From contig VWND01000016.1 in NCBI GenBank assembly GCA_009599575.1, positions 744,001-808,000 of the forward strand: a stretch of 64,000 nt of DNA, written 5' to 3'. The DNA is from Blumeriella jaapii (Eukaryota; Ascomycota; Leotiomycetes; Helotiales; Drepanopezizaceae). The notes below the pieces were generated by a model. That model did no database searches and was not told the origin of the DNA. It saw only the letters and a list, made by a program, of their open reading frames with translations. Each line of letters starts with the position of its first letter. Positions within the stretch are counted from its first letter, which is position 1. The translations under genes were made by a program, and so were the position numbers. Of the stretch, positions 44,949-56,330 are shown piece after piece.

Positions 44949-47900
44949 TATTTTCGAATTATATATAAATGTAAACAAAACGTAATAATCGAAAATGGCG
45001 TCGGTAAGGTTTTCGATTTTTTCTTTTTTTTAAAAATCGGCGATATCGAATTTTGTAATTGTAATACGGTCGGAATTAGCGAGGCTTAAAGCGATCGGAA
45101 CGTTAAAATAAGCTACGAAGCAATAATTTCCGAAGTTCCGAATAATTAAAACAGCGAAATAAAAGCCGAGGTGTATTTTAAAAGCTTGTTAAATAAAACT
45201 GTAAAATATATTAGCGAAAAAAGCTGTAAGCGCTTTTTGGGTTTTAACCAATCGAAAATAATATTTATATATAACTATTTTTTTTTTTATAAAATACAAT
45301 AATAATTTGTTTTTTCCGTTGTAAAATCTTACGTAATTAACGAATTCGCAATTTAGTTTAAATAAACTTTAAAATACATTTTCGATAAAAAAGCCAAAAA
45401 AATCGGTTTTTGGAAATATTCGTTGTTTTTATTTTTTTTTATTTTAATCGAGTTTTATAATCGCGCTGAAAGCTTTAAAATTTGTTTTAAAATTCGCGTA
45501 GCCCAGATAAGTTTTAATACGCGTTTAAGTAATTTTCGCAGTTTTTCGTCGAAACATAAATTAATTATTAAAATCAATTTCGAATACGTCGTAATCCGAA
45601 TTTTTAATAATAACGAACCGATTAGCGAAACCGATAACGTCGATTTTTTTTATAATTAAATCGTAGTACGCCGCGTAACAACGTATATAAAAATAGCAAA
45701 ACTTGCCGTTTTTTTTAATATTAATATTATTCGTAAAAACGAAATTATAAAATCGGAGTTTTGTAGCGAAAAAAAACTCGAGTAAAAACGGATTATCGTT
45801 TTTAAAAGTTTTTTTTATTTATTCCGGCGTATTATATTTGCAATTTTCCGAAAAAAGCTTAATTTAGTTTTTATTCGAAGCAAAAAAAAAAAAGCTAACG
45901 AATTTATTTAATTTTTGTATAAAAATATCGAAGTAAAACTTTTAAATCGTTTCGTCGTCGAAAGCGAAAATTTTAAGCAAAATAATTTGATTTATGTTTT
46001 TTATATAATTTTTTTCGCGATAATTTCGATATTTTTTTTTAAATTTTTTCGGTCGAATCGTGTAATAATCGAAATCTTAAATACTTTTATTAAAATCTAA
46101 AATATTAGCGATAATAATACGACGTTTTTAAACGCAATAAGCGTTTTTAATATTTGCGTATTTAATTTCGAAAAATTAAATTTAAAATCGTTTAAGTTTT
46201 TTTTTTTCGAAATACCGGCGTTTTTTAAATTTGATTTCGTAAAATCGTCGCGTTTTTTGTTAATTAATTTAAAAATTGTAATTCGGCGTCGATTTCCGGC
46301 TGTTTTTACTCGCGGTGCTTTTTCTGCTAGCGACGCGAATAGTTTTTTTTTTCGAATAAAAAAGGTTTTGAAAATATCGGCGCGCTTTTTTACGTTTTTC
46401 GTTTTTATTTTTTTTAAAATCGTTTTTATAAATATAATAAGTTTTTTGTATTCGAATAAACGATTATTTGTTATTACGCTTTTAATTTCGTTTTCGGATT
46501 CGTTTTCGATAATTAAAAATAAAAATCGCCGAGTTATTTTAGCTATTTTGAAAATATTAATTGCTACCGCGTATATTTTTTCGAATTAAACGAGAATAAT
46601 ATTAGCTTTTTCGTTTTTTCGTCGTCGTAAATTTAAAATATCGAAATAGCGTCGTTTTTTTTTTTCGGTATAAAAATGTCGTATTTAGCGACGCTTAATC
46701 TTTTATTTTAAAAAAAAATCAAATTTAAAAATTCGCAGCCGATTAAAACTTTTTTTAACGATTATATAACGTCGTCGATTAATTTGCAAACAATTGTAAA
46801 AAAGTTTATAAATCTGCGAGCTTTTGGATTATTAGTTTTTAAAATTTGCGTTTTAAAAATAAAAGCGTTTAATATTCAAACTATTTTTTTTGTAAAAATA
46901 ATAATTTCGAAAAAGCGAGCGAAATGCCAAAGTAAAATAACACCGGTGATTTTGTTAAAAACGTATTTTTAAATATCTTTTTCTCGTTGATTTAGCAAAA
47001 AGCGCAATATTCGGTCTGTTATTTTTTTTTTATTATTTCGAGCTTTTTTTATTCCGGCGAAAGCTTTTAAAGCGTTATCGTAATTTAGCAGAAACTTATC
47101 GTAATTAAAGCTTTTGCGAACGAATTTAGCTTTAACGAATCTTTCGTAATCGAATAAAAATTCGTTAACGTTTTCAATTATTATATCGAATTGTTTTATA
47201 AATATTTTTACGAAAGCTGTTTATTAATTTAAAATAGCGGTATTATATATTTGCTTAAATTCGGAAAAGTTGCGTATAATAATTCCGTTTTAAAATAAAT
47301 TAAAAATAAGTTTGTTAAGTTTAATAACGCTTTATTTAAAAAACAATATAATATCGATAAATTTGTTAATTAAAAAAATGTATTATATTTATTAAAAAGT
47401 AATTGAAAAAAAGTACGAAGATTATAAAATATTTATATCCAAAAGTTACGGAAATCCGCATGCTGTTTTTTTAATAAATTATAATTATTCAAATAGCCAC
47501 CCGTCCAAAACAACGAAAAAAATAAGTAATACAGAAATTAGCAAATAATAAAATGCATAAAAAATAATTTTCGTAAAATATGCGAATAATATAAATATAT
47601 TAAATATACGGCTTAAATATATACAAGATTTTTGTTTTAATAAACAAAAGTACAATTAAACAAAAAAAAATATAATAGATATTTTAAATAATATAAAAAA
47701 AGATTTTAAAAATAAATAATATATATAAAACAAAATGATTAAATTGTATATAAGCAAAGCAAAATACGAATAATAAAATAATATACGATTAAAAAAAAAC
47801 AATAGACAATAAAAATAATAAAACAATTAATAAACAATCTTATATGCATCTTTTTCCTTTTCGATCATAAATGGAATCACGATTTAAACTGTTTTTTTAA

Positions 47901-48000
47901 CAGCGGAATTATCGTCCGGTCGTTTTTAAACTTTTTTAAAAGTTTTTTTTTAAAAAATATAATCGTTTTAATCGGAATCGTCGTCGAAATCGCTAAAATC
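44949..48000 (-). pseudogene. Element B: accessory region, proximal part
   Basis: Homologous to A 3865-6900 and on the strand of pol. The stretch matching the 85-codon open piece of A is readable here (QFDIIIENVNEFLFDYERF, FNYDKFLLNYDNALKAFAG; about 47220-47040), as are FAFDDETI (about 45955) and FYNFVFTNN with KKNGKFCYFYIRCYAAYYD (about 45720-45640). Conservation of these peptides between two mutated copies suggests real former coding. No known family is recognised. Confidence 0.5.
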
Positions 48001-48205
48001 GGAATCGTTTTTTAATTCAAAATCCAAAGAATAAATTTGCTGATTTCTTTTATAAAATCGCTTTAACCGGTTAGCAGCGAACGTTTTTTTTAATTTTGTT
48101 TTATCGAATTTCGTAAATTTGTAATAGCTTTTATTTAATTCGGTTTCGTATATTTCGTAAAATCCGAGCCATTTATAATTAAATTTAATATCGGCCGATT
48201 TATTA
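48000..48205 (-). pseudogene. Element B: integrase C-terminus, left of LINE K
   Basis: The minus strand contains the KxxFAANRLKRFYKxN tail (about 48095-48050), equivalent to A 7010-6960. The sequence stops at the 15-bp K target site 48191-48205. Confidence 0.78.
48191..48205. repeat. Target-site duplication of LINE K (left)
   Basis: TCGGCCGATTTATTA, repeated at 54512-54526. Element A carries one uninterrupted copy of this sequence at about 7098-7112, confirming the pre-insertion state. Confidence 0.93.
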
Positions 48206-48738
48206 GTAGTAGTAGTAATATTGATTAACGTCTAGCGGAATGCAGCCGAGAGGCTGCCCTCCTAGGACCTCCCAGGGGGTACGGAAACGTGCTAAGCTAA
48301 GAAATTAAATACAAAGTACGACTCCGAAAGCAGTTCGTGTTGGTACAGCTAAAGCTGCTGTCGACTACGCTCTTCGCCGCCTTTTGCGATGGTCCGTCAG
48401 TGAAATTTGTAGGCGTAAAGCCCAGAAAAAAGCCCAAAGAGTATGCATACGGCACCGATCAAAATATGATTTGTCGGTTGCGTGGAAACGCACAATGGTA
48501 TGGCCAGTAGGCCGAGAAAAGAAAAGAAAAGCAGTATTTAAATATCCGAATCCAAAAACCAAAAGCAGAAAAACAGGCTTGCGCCTACCAAGATAAAAAA
48601 GCATCCGTTATACAAATATGCATAATAGTGTTCGCTTCGCTGTAACGTCGCTTCGCGCGGCCGTACGCAGCTTATTTTGTTCGAGCTGCATTCGATCAGG
48701 GCAAGCAGTATACGTACGTATGGCAGAACTGGTTATAT
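48206..48738 (-). other. LINE K 3' untranslated region and tail
   Basis: About 530 bp after the ORF2 end, finishing on the minus strand in TACTACTACTAC. No protein domain. Short open frames seen on both strands here are not supported by any motif. Confidence 0.8.
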
Positions 48739-49560
48739 TTAAGAGATTGTAATGGTAACGCGTAGAAACGTTACAAAATTCTCTGGCTCGCGGAACAGGT
48801 CTTTAAGAAATATTACGGCCTCTCGCTCGGTTCGGAAAAAAGCGTTTGATCGAGTTTTCTTGGGCCAACCAAGGAAACGTTTGATCGCGCGGCGGCATAG
48901 CATTAAATACAGTAAGGTCTTAAGCTTTTTGCATTTGCAACGCAGTTCAGCGTCGGTGTGGTTGTACTTGACGTAATACCACTCGTAGTCTCTATAAGTG
49001 ATTCTGGTCGCCAAATAGTGGTGGAGCAGTCGTTTCGGCATATCGAGCTTCGGCAAAAGTTTGACTGCGTAGACCGGGTCCCATCGCTTGTAATTTCGTA
49101 AGAGTTTCCTGCTGGCTGTCTCCCACCAGAGGCTTCGGTGCGAATCACGCACTTTTTTGAAATCGAAGCGTATTCCATTCACAGTCGGTTCGGACGCAAA
49201 GCCCTTATCCCAAAGGGTCTTTTCTGCGCCCGCATTTGCCAGTTTGTCGGCGGCCTCGTTGCCTTCGATACTCGTATAGCCCGGTGCCCATTTGATTCTT
49301 ACGTCGTATGTTTCCATCACTCTTTGGCAGGCCAAAAAGGCCTATTAGGAGGAGGAGAAGAGTATTCCGCGTATTCTCCAGATCACTGAGATGCTGTCGA
49401 TACACATCCATAGCTTTTGCGTGCGCACTTCGGCTGGCATGCTCGCAGCCTTTTGCAGGCTTTTTTATGCTTCTATCGCTTTTGCGTCGAAAACGTAGGA
49501 ATGGTCGTTTATCGAGCCGTACCCAAACGCTATTTGCCTGCGGTTCTGATATATGGCGTA
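48739..49560 (-). pseudogene. LINE K ORF2: RNase H domain and C-terminus
   Basis: The minus strand reads FDAKAIEA (acidic site), LWMCIDSISVIW with the catalytic Asp, and VRIKWAPGYTSIEGNEAADK, the RNase H end motif in which His of the usual PGHTG/S is Tyr. The open frame 48739-49335 then continues for about 150 residues with a Cys-containing C-terminus (LRCKCKKLKT) and a stop at 48739. RNase H presence is typical of Tad and I clade LINEs. Stops at Trp and Gln positions interrupt the segment before 49335. Confidence 0.87.
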
Positions 49561-49752
49561 TCCGTAGCCTACGAGGTGGGCGCCGTTTTTATATTTCTCG
49601 CAGCCGTTCGAAAAGATCGTGACGTCTTCGGGGGGTAGTTCTGCCTACCATTTCTTAAAGTTTTCCGCGGCCTTTTTCTTTTTGACGCCTATAATAGGGT
49701 CGGTGCGGCTGCCGGGCGAAAAATGCGGGAGAACCAATTTGGGTCGTGGGAT

Positions 49753-51450
49753 TTATGGAAAAATATCGCCGAAGCGCTGGATCTTCGTTTTAGCGGCCAT
49801 ATATATGCCCGCGTATCTGCTTCGAGAGATCACTGGGATAAGAATGCGTTGGACCAAAGGATGCGCCTCGTCCACGGTTTGCAATTTCATCGCAAAACGT
49901 GCTTTGGCCTTCTTCAAGGCCGCGCTCGCGAAAGGAAAGCCTGCGTCTCGTATCATTGTGGTAAAAAGGATGGTGCGCCATACAAGGAGTACTCCTCGTG
50001 CGGCCAAAATAATGGTTTTCTGTATCAGGTCGATATGACCGCCGAAACGGGTGCTGATTTGGCTGTTTCGTCCGGTTCGGCGTCCAAATTTCGTGCGGCC
50101 TGCGTACCAGATTTCGGTTTCAAACAATATCGAAAGGAAAACACAAGTGATCACTGCTTTTCGCAGCGCGCTAGCCGGAGGGCTATTGTTAATTCGGCCG
50201 AAGCCTTTAATATGTTGCGCCGCCTGTCGTGCCTTGCTTGCGCGTTCTTTGACGTGTCGTTTGAAAGTGAATTTTCGATCGAACCAAATCCTTAGCCAAC
50301 GCAGCGCGGGTTGCTCGCCTTCTTTCGCCGTAATAATGCAGGAGATCGTAATCCTGTCGTCGACCACAATCGAAAAGGCGTAGTTACTATTTTGCGTAGT
50401 AATATATATCATCTCGATCTTTTCCGGCGCGAAAGCGATCTTATGTTCGTCTCCCCACTCGAAGATATCGCGAACGTTTTTCGCAAGTAGCTCGATATTG
50501 TCGTCCAAGCTGTGTGAAGTGCGGTAAATCAGTATATCGTTTGCGTACTCAAAGCGAAAAGTAAGGTCTTGATTAAGCAATTCTGCTAGGTACAGCATGT
50601 ACAGAACCGGAGAGAATGGCGACCTTTGGGGGGTGCCGTAATAAACGTAGCTAGAATCAGTAGTCTCTTTTTCGAATCGTACCTGCACTCGTCGTTTCGT
50701 GAGAAACGATTTGATCAGTAAAAGGAGTGGGAGGGGCCACTTTTGCTCGGTCATCTTCTTAAGCAGGCGTCGGGTCAGGACGGCGTCAAACGCGCTTTGC
50801 ACGTTTAAAATAACAATCGTAACATCTTTTTGCGGCGAGCGCAGTCTCGATGTCGGCCGTAAAACACGCTGCCAGGTCGAGGGCAGAGCGTTTCGGAAGA
50901 GCGCTTTCATGTTATGGGCTAAGCAAGCCGGTCGTGAGCGCTGTCTACGCGATTTTGCTAGCGATAATTCTCTCGAAGCCTTTGGATATGCAAAAAAAAA
51001 GGGCGATCGGGCGCCACGAGCGTGGAAAGGATTTGTTCCGTTTGCCGGTCTTGACTATCATGGCCATTTCGGCCAGCTTCCAAAGGGTCGGGAAATGGTT
51101 CGTGGCGAGGCAGCGGTTGAACAGGCCATATATAGCGGTTCTGACCTTTTCCCAGCAGGCTTTCAGGAGTCTTACCGTAACCCGGTCAATGCCCGGAGAA
51201 ATGCTAATAACTCCGATGCAGTATCTTTCCATTTCTTCGGGCGACACGGAGTCTGCTCAAAAGAGGTGGCCCGACTCTGCTTATTCGGTAAAAGAATCTT
51301 GGTCGAGATCGTCGGTGGCTGAAAAGCGGCCAAGTACTTCGTTTTTCAAAGCATTGGCCTTGTCTTTAGTGTCTTTAATCACAACGCCGTTTATCACTAA
51401 TAAAGAAGCTTTAAAGTTCGTGGTCATTCGGTGCCAGCCCATTATTTTGT
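49753..51450 (-). pseudogene. LINE K ORF2: reverse transcriptase domain
   Basis: One frame (50945-51247) carries ISPGIDRVTVRLLKACWEKV, HFPTLWKLAEMAMIVKTGKR and SWRPIALFFCISKGFERIIA, the N-terminal RT motifs of Tad-like LINEs. A frameshift in an A-run near 50830 leads to a 385-codon frame (49753-50910) with VTIVILNVQSAFDAV, GTPQRSPFSPVLYMLYLAEL and the catalytic box RFEYANDILIYR, where YADD has become YAND. It continues through the thumb region (KRHVKERASKARQAAQHIKG). The frameshift and Asp-to-Asn change make it inactive. Confidence 0.9.
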
Positions 51451-51619
51451 ACAGCTTTTCGTCATTATCGATCCCGTTGATAAGCTTTCGCTAGTAGTTC
51501 CTTTTCGCTTTGCGCATTATGACGAGGAATTGCCTGGTTTTTTTAAGGATTTTACCGTCGTATACCATTTTGCGTGCTCGCAAATGTCGGTCCCTGGCTT
51601 TTTGGCACTCGTCGGTCCA

Positions 51620-52552
51620 TTATGGGATGGCCTGTAAGTCCTTTTGAAAGGGCTTTCCGGCAGCTGTAATGCTTTTTTGAAAGACCCGGGCCAGCGCAGC
51701 CGCGTATTCGTCCAGCTTTTCTGGCGTTGATAATATGGCGGGGTCCGCGAATCGGCTGATTTCTGCGCGCATCAGGCCTGCGAATTTGCCGAGTTCTGAA
51801 TCGGGTACTTTGTAATGTATCTGGGTCACGGGTATTTTCCTTTTGCTAGGGAAGATCGTTACTTGGGTCTCGTGGTCTGAGCCGCTGTGCATATCGTATC
51901 GTATCGTAGTGATCGAATTGGGCACGTTCGAAAAGGTAAGATCTAGAACGTGTCTTTTGTTATGTGTGAGTTCGCTAGCGGCGCCGATGAAGTTTATATC
52001 CGAGATAGCAGCCTAGTCTGCGAGATATCCTTCACTTTTTGCCGTGTCCGACCCCGGCTCAAAAGTGTCGTGTCGAGCATTGAAGTCGCCGCCCATTATG
52101 CAGTTGAAAGGTGGTTCGAGATATGTCACGTAGTTCAGTACTTGTTGGGTATGGCTCTGTTTGTACACGTTGAGAATAGAGTATGTGTTTATATTCAGCC
52201 AAAGCAGGTTTCTGCTGTTAACTAATCGTCGTTGTTGTGGGTTGAGTCCTGCGCCCTTTCGGATATAGGTCAATATCCTAAGGCGTATTCGCTCGAAGAT
52301 TTCCTTTTCGGTTTCGTCTTATAAGTCGATCGGTGTATACAAGTCGTATGACGGGTGGTTTTGTGTCTTGGTCCCCGGAGCGCTTCAGGGTTTTTGCACG
52401 CAAATCACGTTTATGCGCTTTGCATCGCATAAGTGCAAAAGCGTAATATGCTTCGGTTGTCCTTTTTGAACGTTTGCCCAGCAGATGTTAAGATCTGTTT
52501 TAAGCTTTCGGTTGCGGGATCCTCCGCGTTGCTTGTAAAGGTGTCCTACTAT
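51620..52552 (-). pseudogene. LINE K ORF2: apurinic-type endonuclease domain
   Basis: From the ORF2 start, the frame reads LNICWANVQKGQPKHITLLH and INVICVQKP (about 52505-52405), then a stop at a Trp position, then DLYTPID and LTYIRKGAGL. The open piece 52013-52273 contains CIMGGDFNARHDTFEPG with the catalytic GDFN and ARH residues; NSITTIRYDMHSGSDHE (about 51920-51870) supplies the SDH motif at the end of the fold. The endonuclease would nick target DNA for target-primed reverse transcription. Presumed start ATA at 52550-52552 is likely a mutated ATG. Confidence 0.9.
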
Positions 52553-52554
52553 TA
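52550..52554 (-). promoter_or_regulatory. LINE K ORF1 stop / ORF2 start overlap (TAATA)
   Basis: On the minus strand the ORF1 stop TAA shares its last A with ATA, which lies in the ORF2 frame just ahead of the endonuclease. A single G-to-A change would convert an ancestral TAATG, a known type of stop-restart junction in LINEs, to TAATA. Confidence 0.6.
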
Positions 52555-54480
52555 AAGGGTAGGAGTGTTAGTGTCAATATCCATTCCTCCTGACTCGTTT
52601 GCGAAGGCTTGGGACTCATTTCGTAGCTGGTCCGATGGGAATGGGTGGGTTGCTTCTGACGGAGTAAAAGAGAGCGTGCCCTGCGAAAAGGCTACGGAGG
52701 CCGTATCGTCGAGCGTCGAGTATGCTTTTCGGCCAAGGTGCTGGATGTTCAGCGATTGCTTTGGAGTTAAGTTCCGAATTAGGCGGCCCGAGAAGGTCAC
52801 GTTTGGCGTTGTAGCCGCAGCGGGAGTGGTGGTTGGGGGCGCGGTGGTTTTTTGCTCGTGTGCCGTTACGGCGTTTCCGCGTTTTTTCTTTCGGCCTGCG
52901 TTGTTAGGGACCGGGTTGTTGTTGTTTGGAAGGATGGGAGTTTTAGTGATAGAGGTGATCGCGACCGAATAGGCCGCTTTTCCCAGTCGCCGGACAGCTT
53001 TTAGTTTTTTTTTGATTGGTCGTATCACCTTACTGTTTACGCGGCGAGGAGCCGCAAGGCAGCGTGGGTGATCCGCAGCGTATGGCCCATGGCAATTCGC
53101 GCATTGTGGGACTGCTTTGCAATTGAGGCCAGTCGAGCCATCGTAGTTTTGTGTTCGGTTGCTATAGTGATTGCAGCGAGCATGTCGGGTGCAGGCTAGT
53201 GGATTGCAAAAGCCTTGGCATTCAGGGTCGTGGCGAAGTATGGCCGGTTTTTTGTCGATGAGCTTGGCTTGGGCGCTGACTCCGAAAAGGATGAAGCCTT
53301 TGACTGGCTGTAGGAAAGAGATAATCCAGGTTTGCTTGCCTGTAGCTGGGTTCGCTCCGTATCGGGAAGGGCGCGTACTGATCGGCTTGACTTTGGTTTG
53401 GGTAAAAACCTCGTCTTTTATATGTTCTGGGCAGTAGAGAACGTCGCCGAGTAGCCCCGGAACCGTGGCTGAGACGTTTTGTACCGCGTAGTTGTACTAT
53501 TTTTCCGGGGTGCGTACGGCGGTGGCCCCGAGTACTTTGCGGAAGATCTCGACGCTCTTTTGGGTGGTGAGAAGGTCTTTGGTTTTCAGGTTAATTGAGT
53601 GGAGGGCCCAGCCTGTTCTCGTAGGCGTCAGGTTCTTAATCGCGTTTTTCGTCAAGCCCGGTATGAACTTCGCGATTTTTTGTCTGAGAACGAAGGTGTT
53701 AGGCTTATTCAGCAGAATGCTTCCCGCCGACGTAATCAAAAGGCGATGGTTTTGTCGAACTCTTGCTGGCTGGTTTCCGGTGGACGAGTTTAAGGAAACG
53801 CGTAAGGTTCCGCTGGTGGACGGACGCGTTTGTTGTTGTGGCTTTTTGGCGGTGGTCGATCTCAATTTTTCGGGGTTTGTCAGAGTCTTTGGGACTCTTC
53901 GTGAAACTCGGTCTGCCTAAGTAACTGATTTAGCAAAGGAGAAGGGAGGGTCGATGCTGCTTGGCGAGGCGGCGAAGGGGGTGATGAAAGCGCGGGTTTG
54001 CAAGAAAGAGATAAGGCCTTTTGCAAGCTTTTCGGCGTACTGTCGCGCTTCGGGCTCTTTCTGCTGGTCCACGACGCTGTCGGCAGCGGTCGCGAACTAT
54101 GCCCACACTTTGCGGCGTATCTGGGACTGTCGGTCTGCTTCGTCGAGCTGGCTGATAATGGCCGACGTTGCAATAGTGGATGTTCGCGCTTCGTATCCTA
54201 AAGCGAGAGGAGGGGAGCGAGTGCTAAGGACATTCGCCTGCTTCCTTCTTTTGGAATGCAGGTTTTGTTGGGACGGTGAGATTGCGTTTATGGGGCGAGT
54301 GTATAACTCGTCGTGGTCGTGGTCGTGATCGTGGTCGTCGGACGACCGAAAGAGGGTGGAAGGAATCATTTCGCGAGCTGCACGGCGAACGCGACGAGCT
54401 CTCGAGCTGATTCTTCGAGATTCGGAAAGAAACGAGTTTCCCGAATCGAATGCAATGAATTTAGTGATTGTTGCGAACAA
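52552..54480 (-). pseudogene. LINE K ORF1: zinc-knuckle RNA-binding protein
   Basis: All ORF1 pieces are in one frame over about 640 codons (open pieces 54097-54480, 53497-53865, 52552-53028), interrupted only by in-frame stops at Gln/Trp positions. Near residue 50 is an Asp-His repeat (DDHDHDHDHDE). The Cys/His cluster at about 53220-53060 includes CQGFCNPLACTRHARC and QCANCHGPYAADHPRC, zinc-knuckle motifs of Tad-like ORF1 proteins. A basic stretch and a Pro/Thr/Ala-rich tail follow. ORF1 would bind LINE RNA. It begins 31 bp from the 5' end of K. Confidence 0.85.
54305..54345. repeat. GTGGTC hexanucleotide-like repeat in LINE K ORF1
   Basis: Degenerate CGTGGT units encode the Asp-His run of ORF1 on the minus strand. 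Confidence 0.75.
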
Positions 54481-54511
54481 AAAGTAGAATCCGTGTATGT
54501 TGTGAAGGATG

Positions 54512-54526
54512 TCGGCCGATTTATTA
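54512..54526. repeat. Target-site duplication of LINE K (right)
   Basis: Second copy of TCGGCCGATTTATTA, after which element B integrase sequence resumes. Confidence 0.93.
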
Positions 54527-55500
54527 ATAGCGCGCTAAACGTCGTAAATTAAAACCAAATCTCTTTTTTTAATTAGCGTTTTTTTTAAAACTTTAGTTTT
54601 ATCCTAAACTTTTTTAGCCGCTTTTTTATACTTTTTCTTTTTTAAATTATTTTTTTTATATTTATATCGCGGTAATTTAGCTGCTTAAATCTTATTGCTA
54701 ATAGATTTGCTTTCGTTTTTATTTTAATTACGTTATAAGATTTTATACAAGCCATTTTGTTTTTAAAAGCAGTCGAGCGTTTTTATTATATTAAATAAAA
54801 AATAGAATTATTCCAGTAAAAGCGTATATATATATGCGTATAGCAAAAAGCATTTCCGAAAATTTCCGCGATCAACGCTTATAGCTTTTTCGAATAGCTT
54901 TTAAAAAATCGTTAAAAATATTTTTATAGCTTCGTTCCACGGATCCGTTGCTTTTCGAATTATAAGCTAAAATTTAAATACGCTGGATTTTGTATTTTTT
55001 TATAAAAGTTTCGATAACGCTTTTATTTTTAAATCTATTATCGACGTTTAATTTGCTAAACAAACCGTGTCGATATACAACGTTTTTTTAAAAAAAAATC
55101 GCTATAATTTCGAAAATAGCGTTTCGAAAAAGTCGTTTTTTAAACTATCCGAATAAATTATTAATAGCGAATACGAAATATATATAATCGCGATCGGTAA
55201 TTAATACGCGTATAACGTCGAAATTAACTTTTTTTTAGATTTTAAAAAACTACGTCGGATATAATAAGTTTTTTTTTCGGCCAAGCTTTCGTTTTTAACA
55301 AAAAATGCAGCTTTTGACGAAAGCTTTGCAATTTTCGAAATATTTTTTTTATTAAAAATCGTTTTTGATTCGGTAATAAATAGTTTTTGCTTTTTTATAA
55401 AACATTTTTTCGTAAGCTTTTTTTATAATTTGAAATTTATCAGCTTTGTTATTTATTACTAAGCGTTTTTGATATATATTATTTTTTATTTTATATAGCT
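54527..55500 (-). pseudogene. Element B: integrase core, right of LINE K
   Basis: Collinear with A 7113-8080. It contains the equivalents of the core fragments seen in A, including the CFVFAIDD-like strand after the first Asp (around 55200), the LNVDNRFKNKSVIETF-like stretch (around 55050-55000) and the SKSNGSVERN-like block (around 54960-54920). Stops and T-run indels disrupt it. Confidence 0.7.
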
Positions 55501-55879
55501 TTTTATCGGCTAAAATATAATCGAAAACCTAACTTTTAAATAATTTAAATTAATAATTTAATACGCTAAATGGTTTAAATAAAATAGTTAAATAATATGC
55601 GATTAAATAAAAATCCTCGGTTTTATAATTATTAATTAAAAGTTTATTTTCGTCGTTAATCGGCTTATTCCGATCGTTTTCGGTTAAATTTATTCGCGGT
55701 GTCAGCCGAAATAATAACGCGAATGCTTTTTCGGCCCGAAAATTAATATTTTTTATTCGCGGTGCTAGCCGAAATAATAACGCGAATAGTTTCGGCTTTA
55801 TAAAATCTAGAACGCAAATAGCAAAGCAGCCGATTTCGTTAATAATCTATTCGTCGATATTTTATTCGTTTTGTTTAGC

Positions 55880-56330
55880 GAAATCAAACAAATAAAAACG
55901 TTTTCGTTTAAAAAGGCCGTCTGCCGTTATATTAATTATTTTTTTAATATATTTGATTTCGAAATTTATAAATCGCATTTAAATTATTTAATTAATAATA
56001 AGCGCTTTTAATAGATTATTAGCTTTTTTATTTAATTGGTCGACAAAAACTTTTACGTTTGTTTTCAAAATAAAATATACGCCGTATAATTCGCTTTTTA
56101 TTTTTTTTATTACTTTAAAAGCGCTTCGATATTTTCGTTTAATAGCATCGTAGCGTGTTTTTGCGAAAAATTATAAATCGCTTTCGAATCGTAAAAAATA
56201 TCGTTTTTTGTTTTTATCGATTTATTGCAATACAATTCCTTAACCGAAAATATTAGCGTCGATAATCAGAATGATTTTTTTTGCGTTTAGGCTATAATCG
56301 ATTCGCATAAGCGATAAAGCCGATAAAAGG
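55880..56330 (-). pseudogene. Element B: RNase H remnant
   Basis: Homologous to A 8470-8910, with the RIDYSLNAKKIILIIDAN-like motif near 56310-56255 and the INIT/AADGLFK-like end near 55930-55900. It follows RT in order. Confidence 0.72.

Larger units (their letters stand above)
48206..54511 (-). mobile_element. Tad-like LINE K, minus strand
   Basis: A 6306-bp non-LTR element flanked by a 15-bp TSD. Two ORFs on the minus strand encode a zinc-knuckle protein and an endonuclease-RT-RNase H polyprotein, the layout of fungal Tad/I-like LINEs. The 3' end (plus-strand left) carries a short TAC tandem tail, (TAC)4, at 48206-48217. The 5' end lies only about 30 bp before the ORF1 start, so some 5' truncation is possible. 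Base composition is near 50% GC, sharply different from the host B, and only scattered transitions have created stops. Confidence 0.93.

Noticed and set aside
50699..51494. Plus-strand open frames of 207 and 214 codons
   Set aside because: They are shadows of LINE K ORF2 on the opposite strand, where RT motifs are unmistakable; neither contains a recognisable domain.
52565..54328. Several plus-strand open frames opposite LINE K ORF1
   Set aside because: The minus strand is in one frame across the whole ORF1 with zinc knuckles; the plus-strand frames arise from the normal GC content of K.
48206..54511. GC-rich segment considered as a horizontally acquired gene island or host gene cluster
   Set aside because: A 15-bp target duplication, TAC tail and endonuclease-RT-RNase H domains identify it as a LINE.
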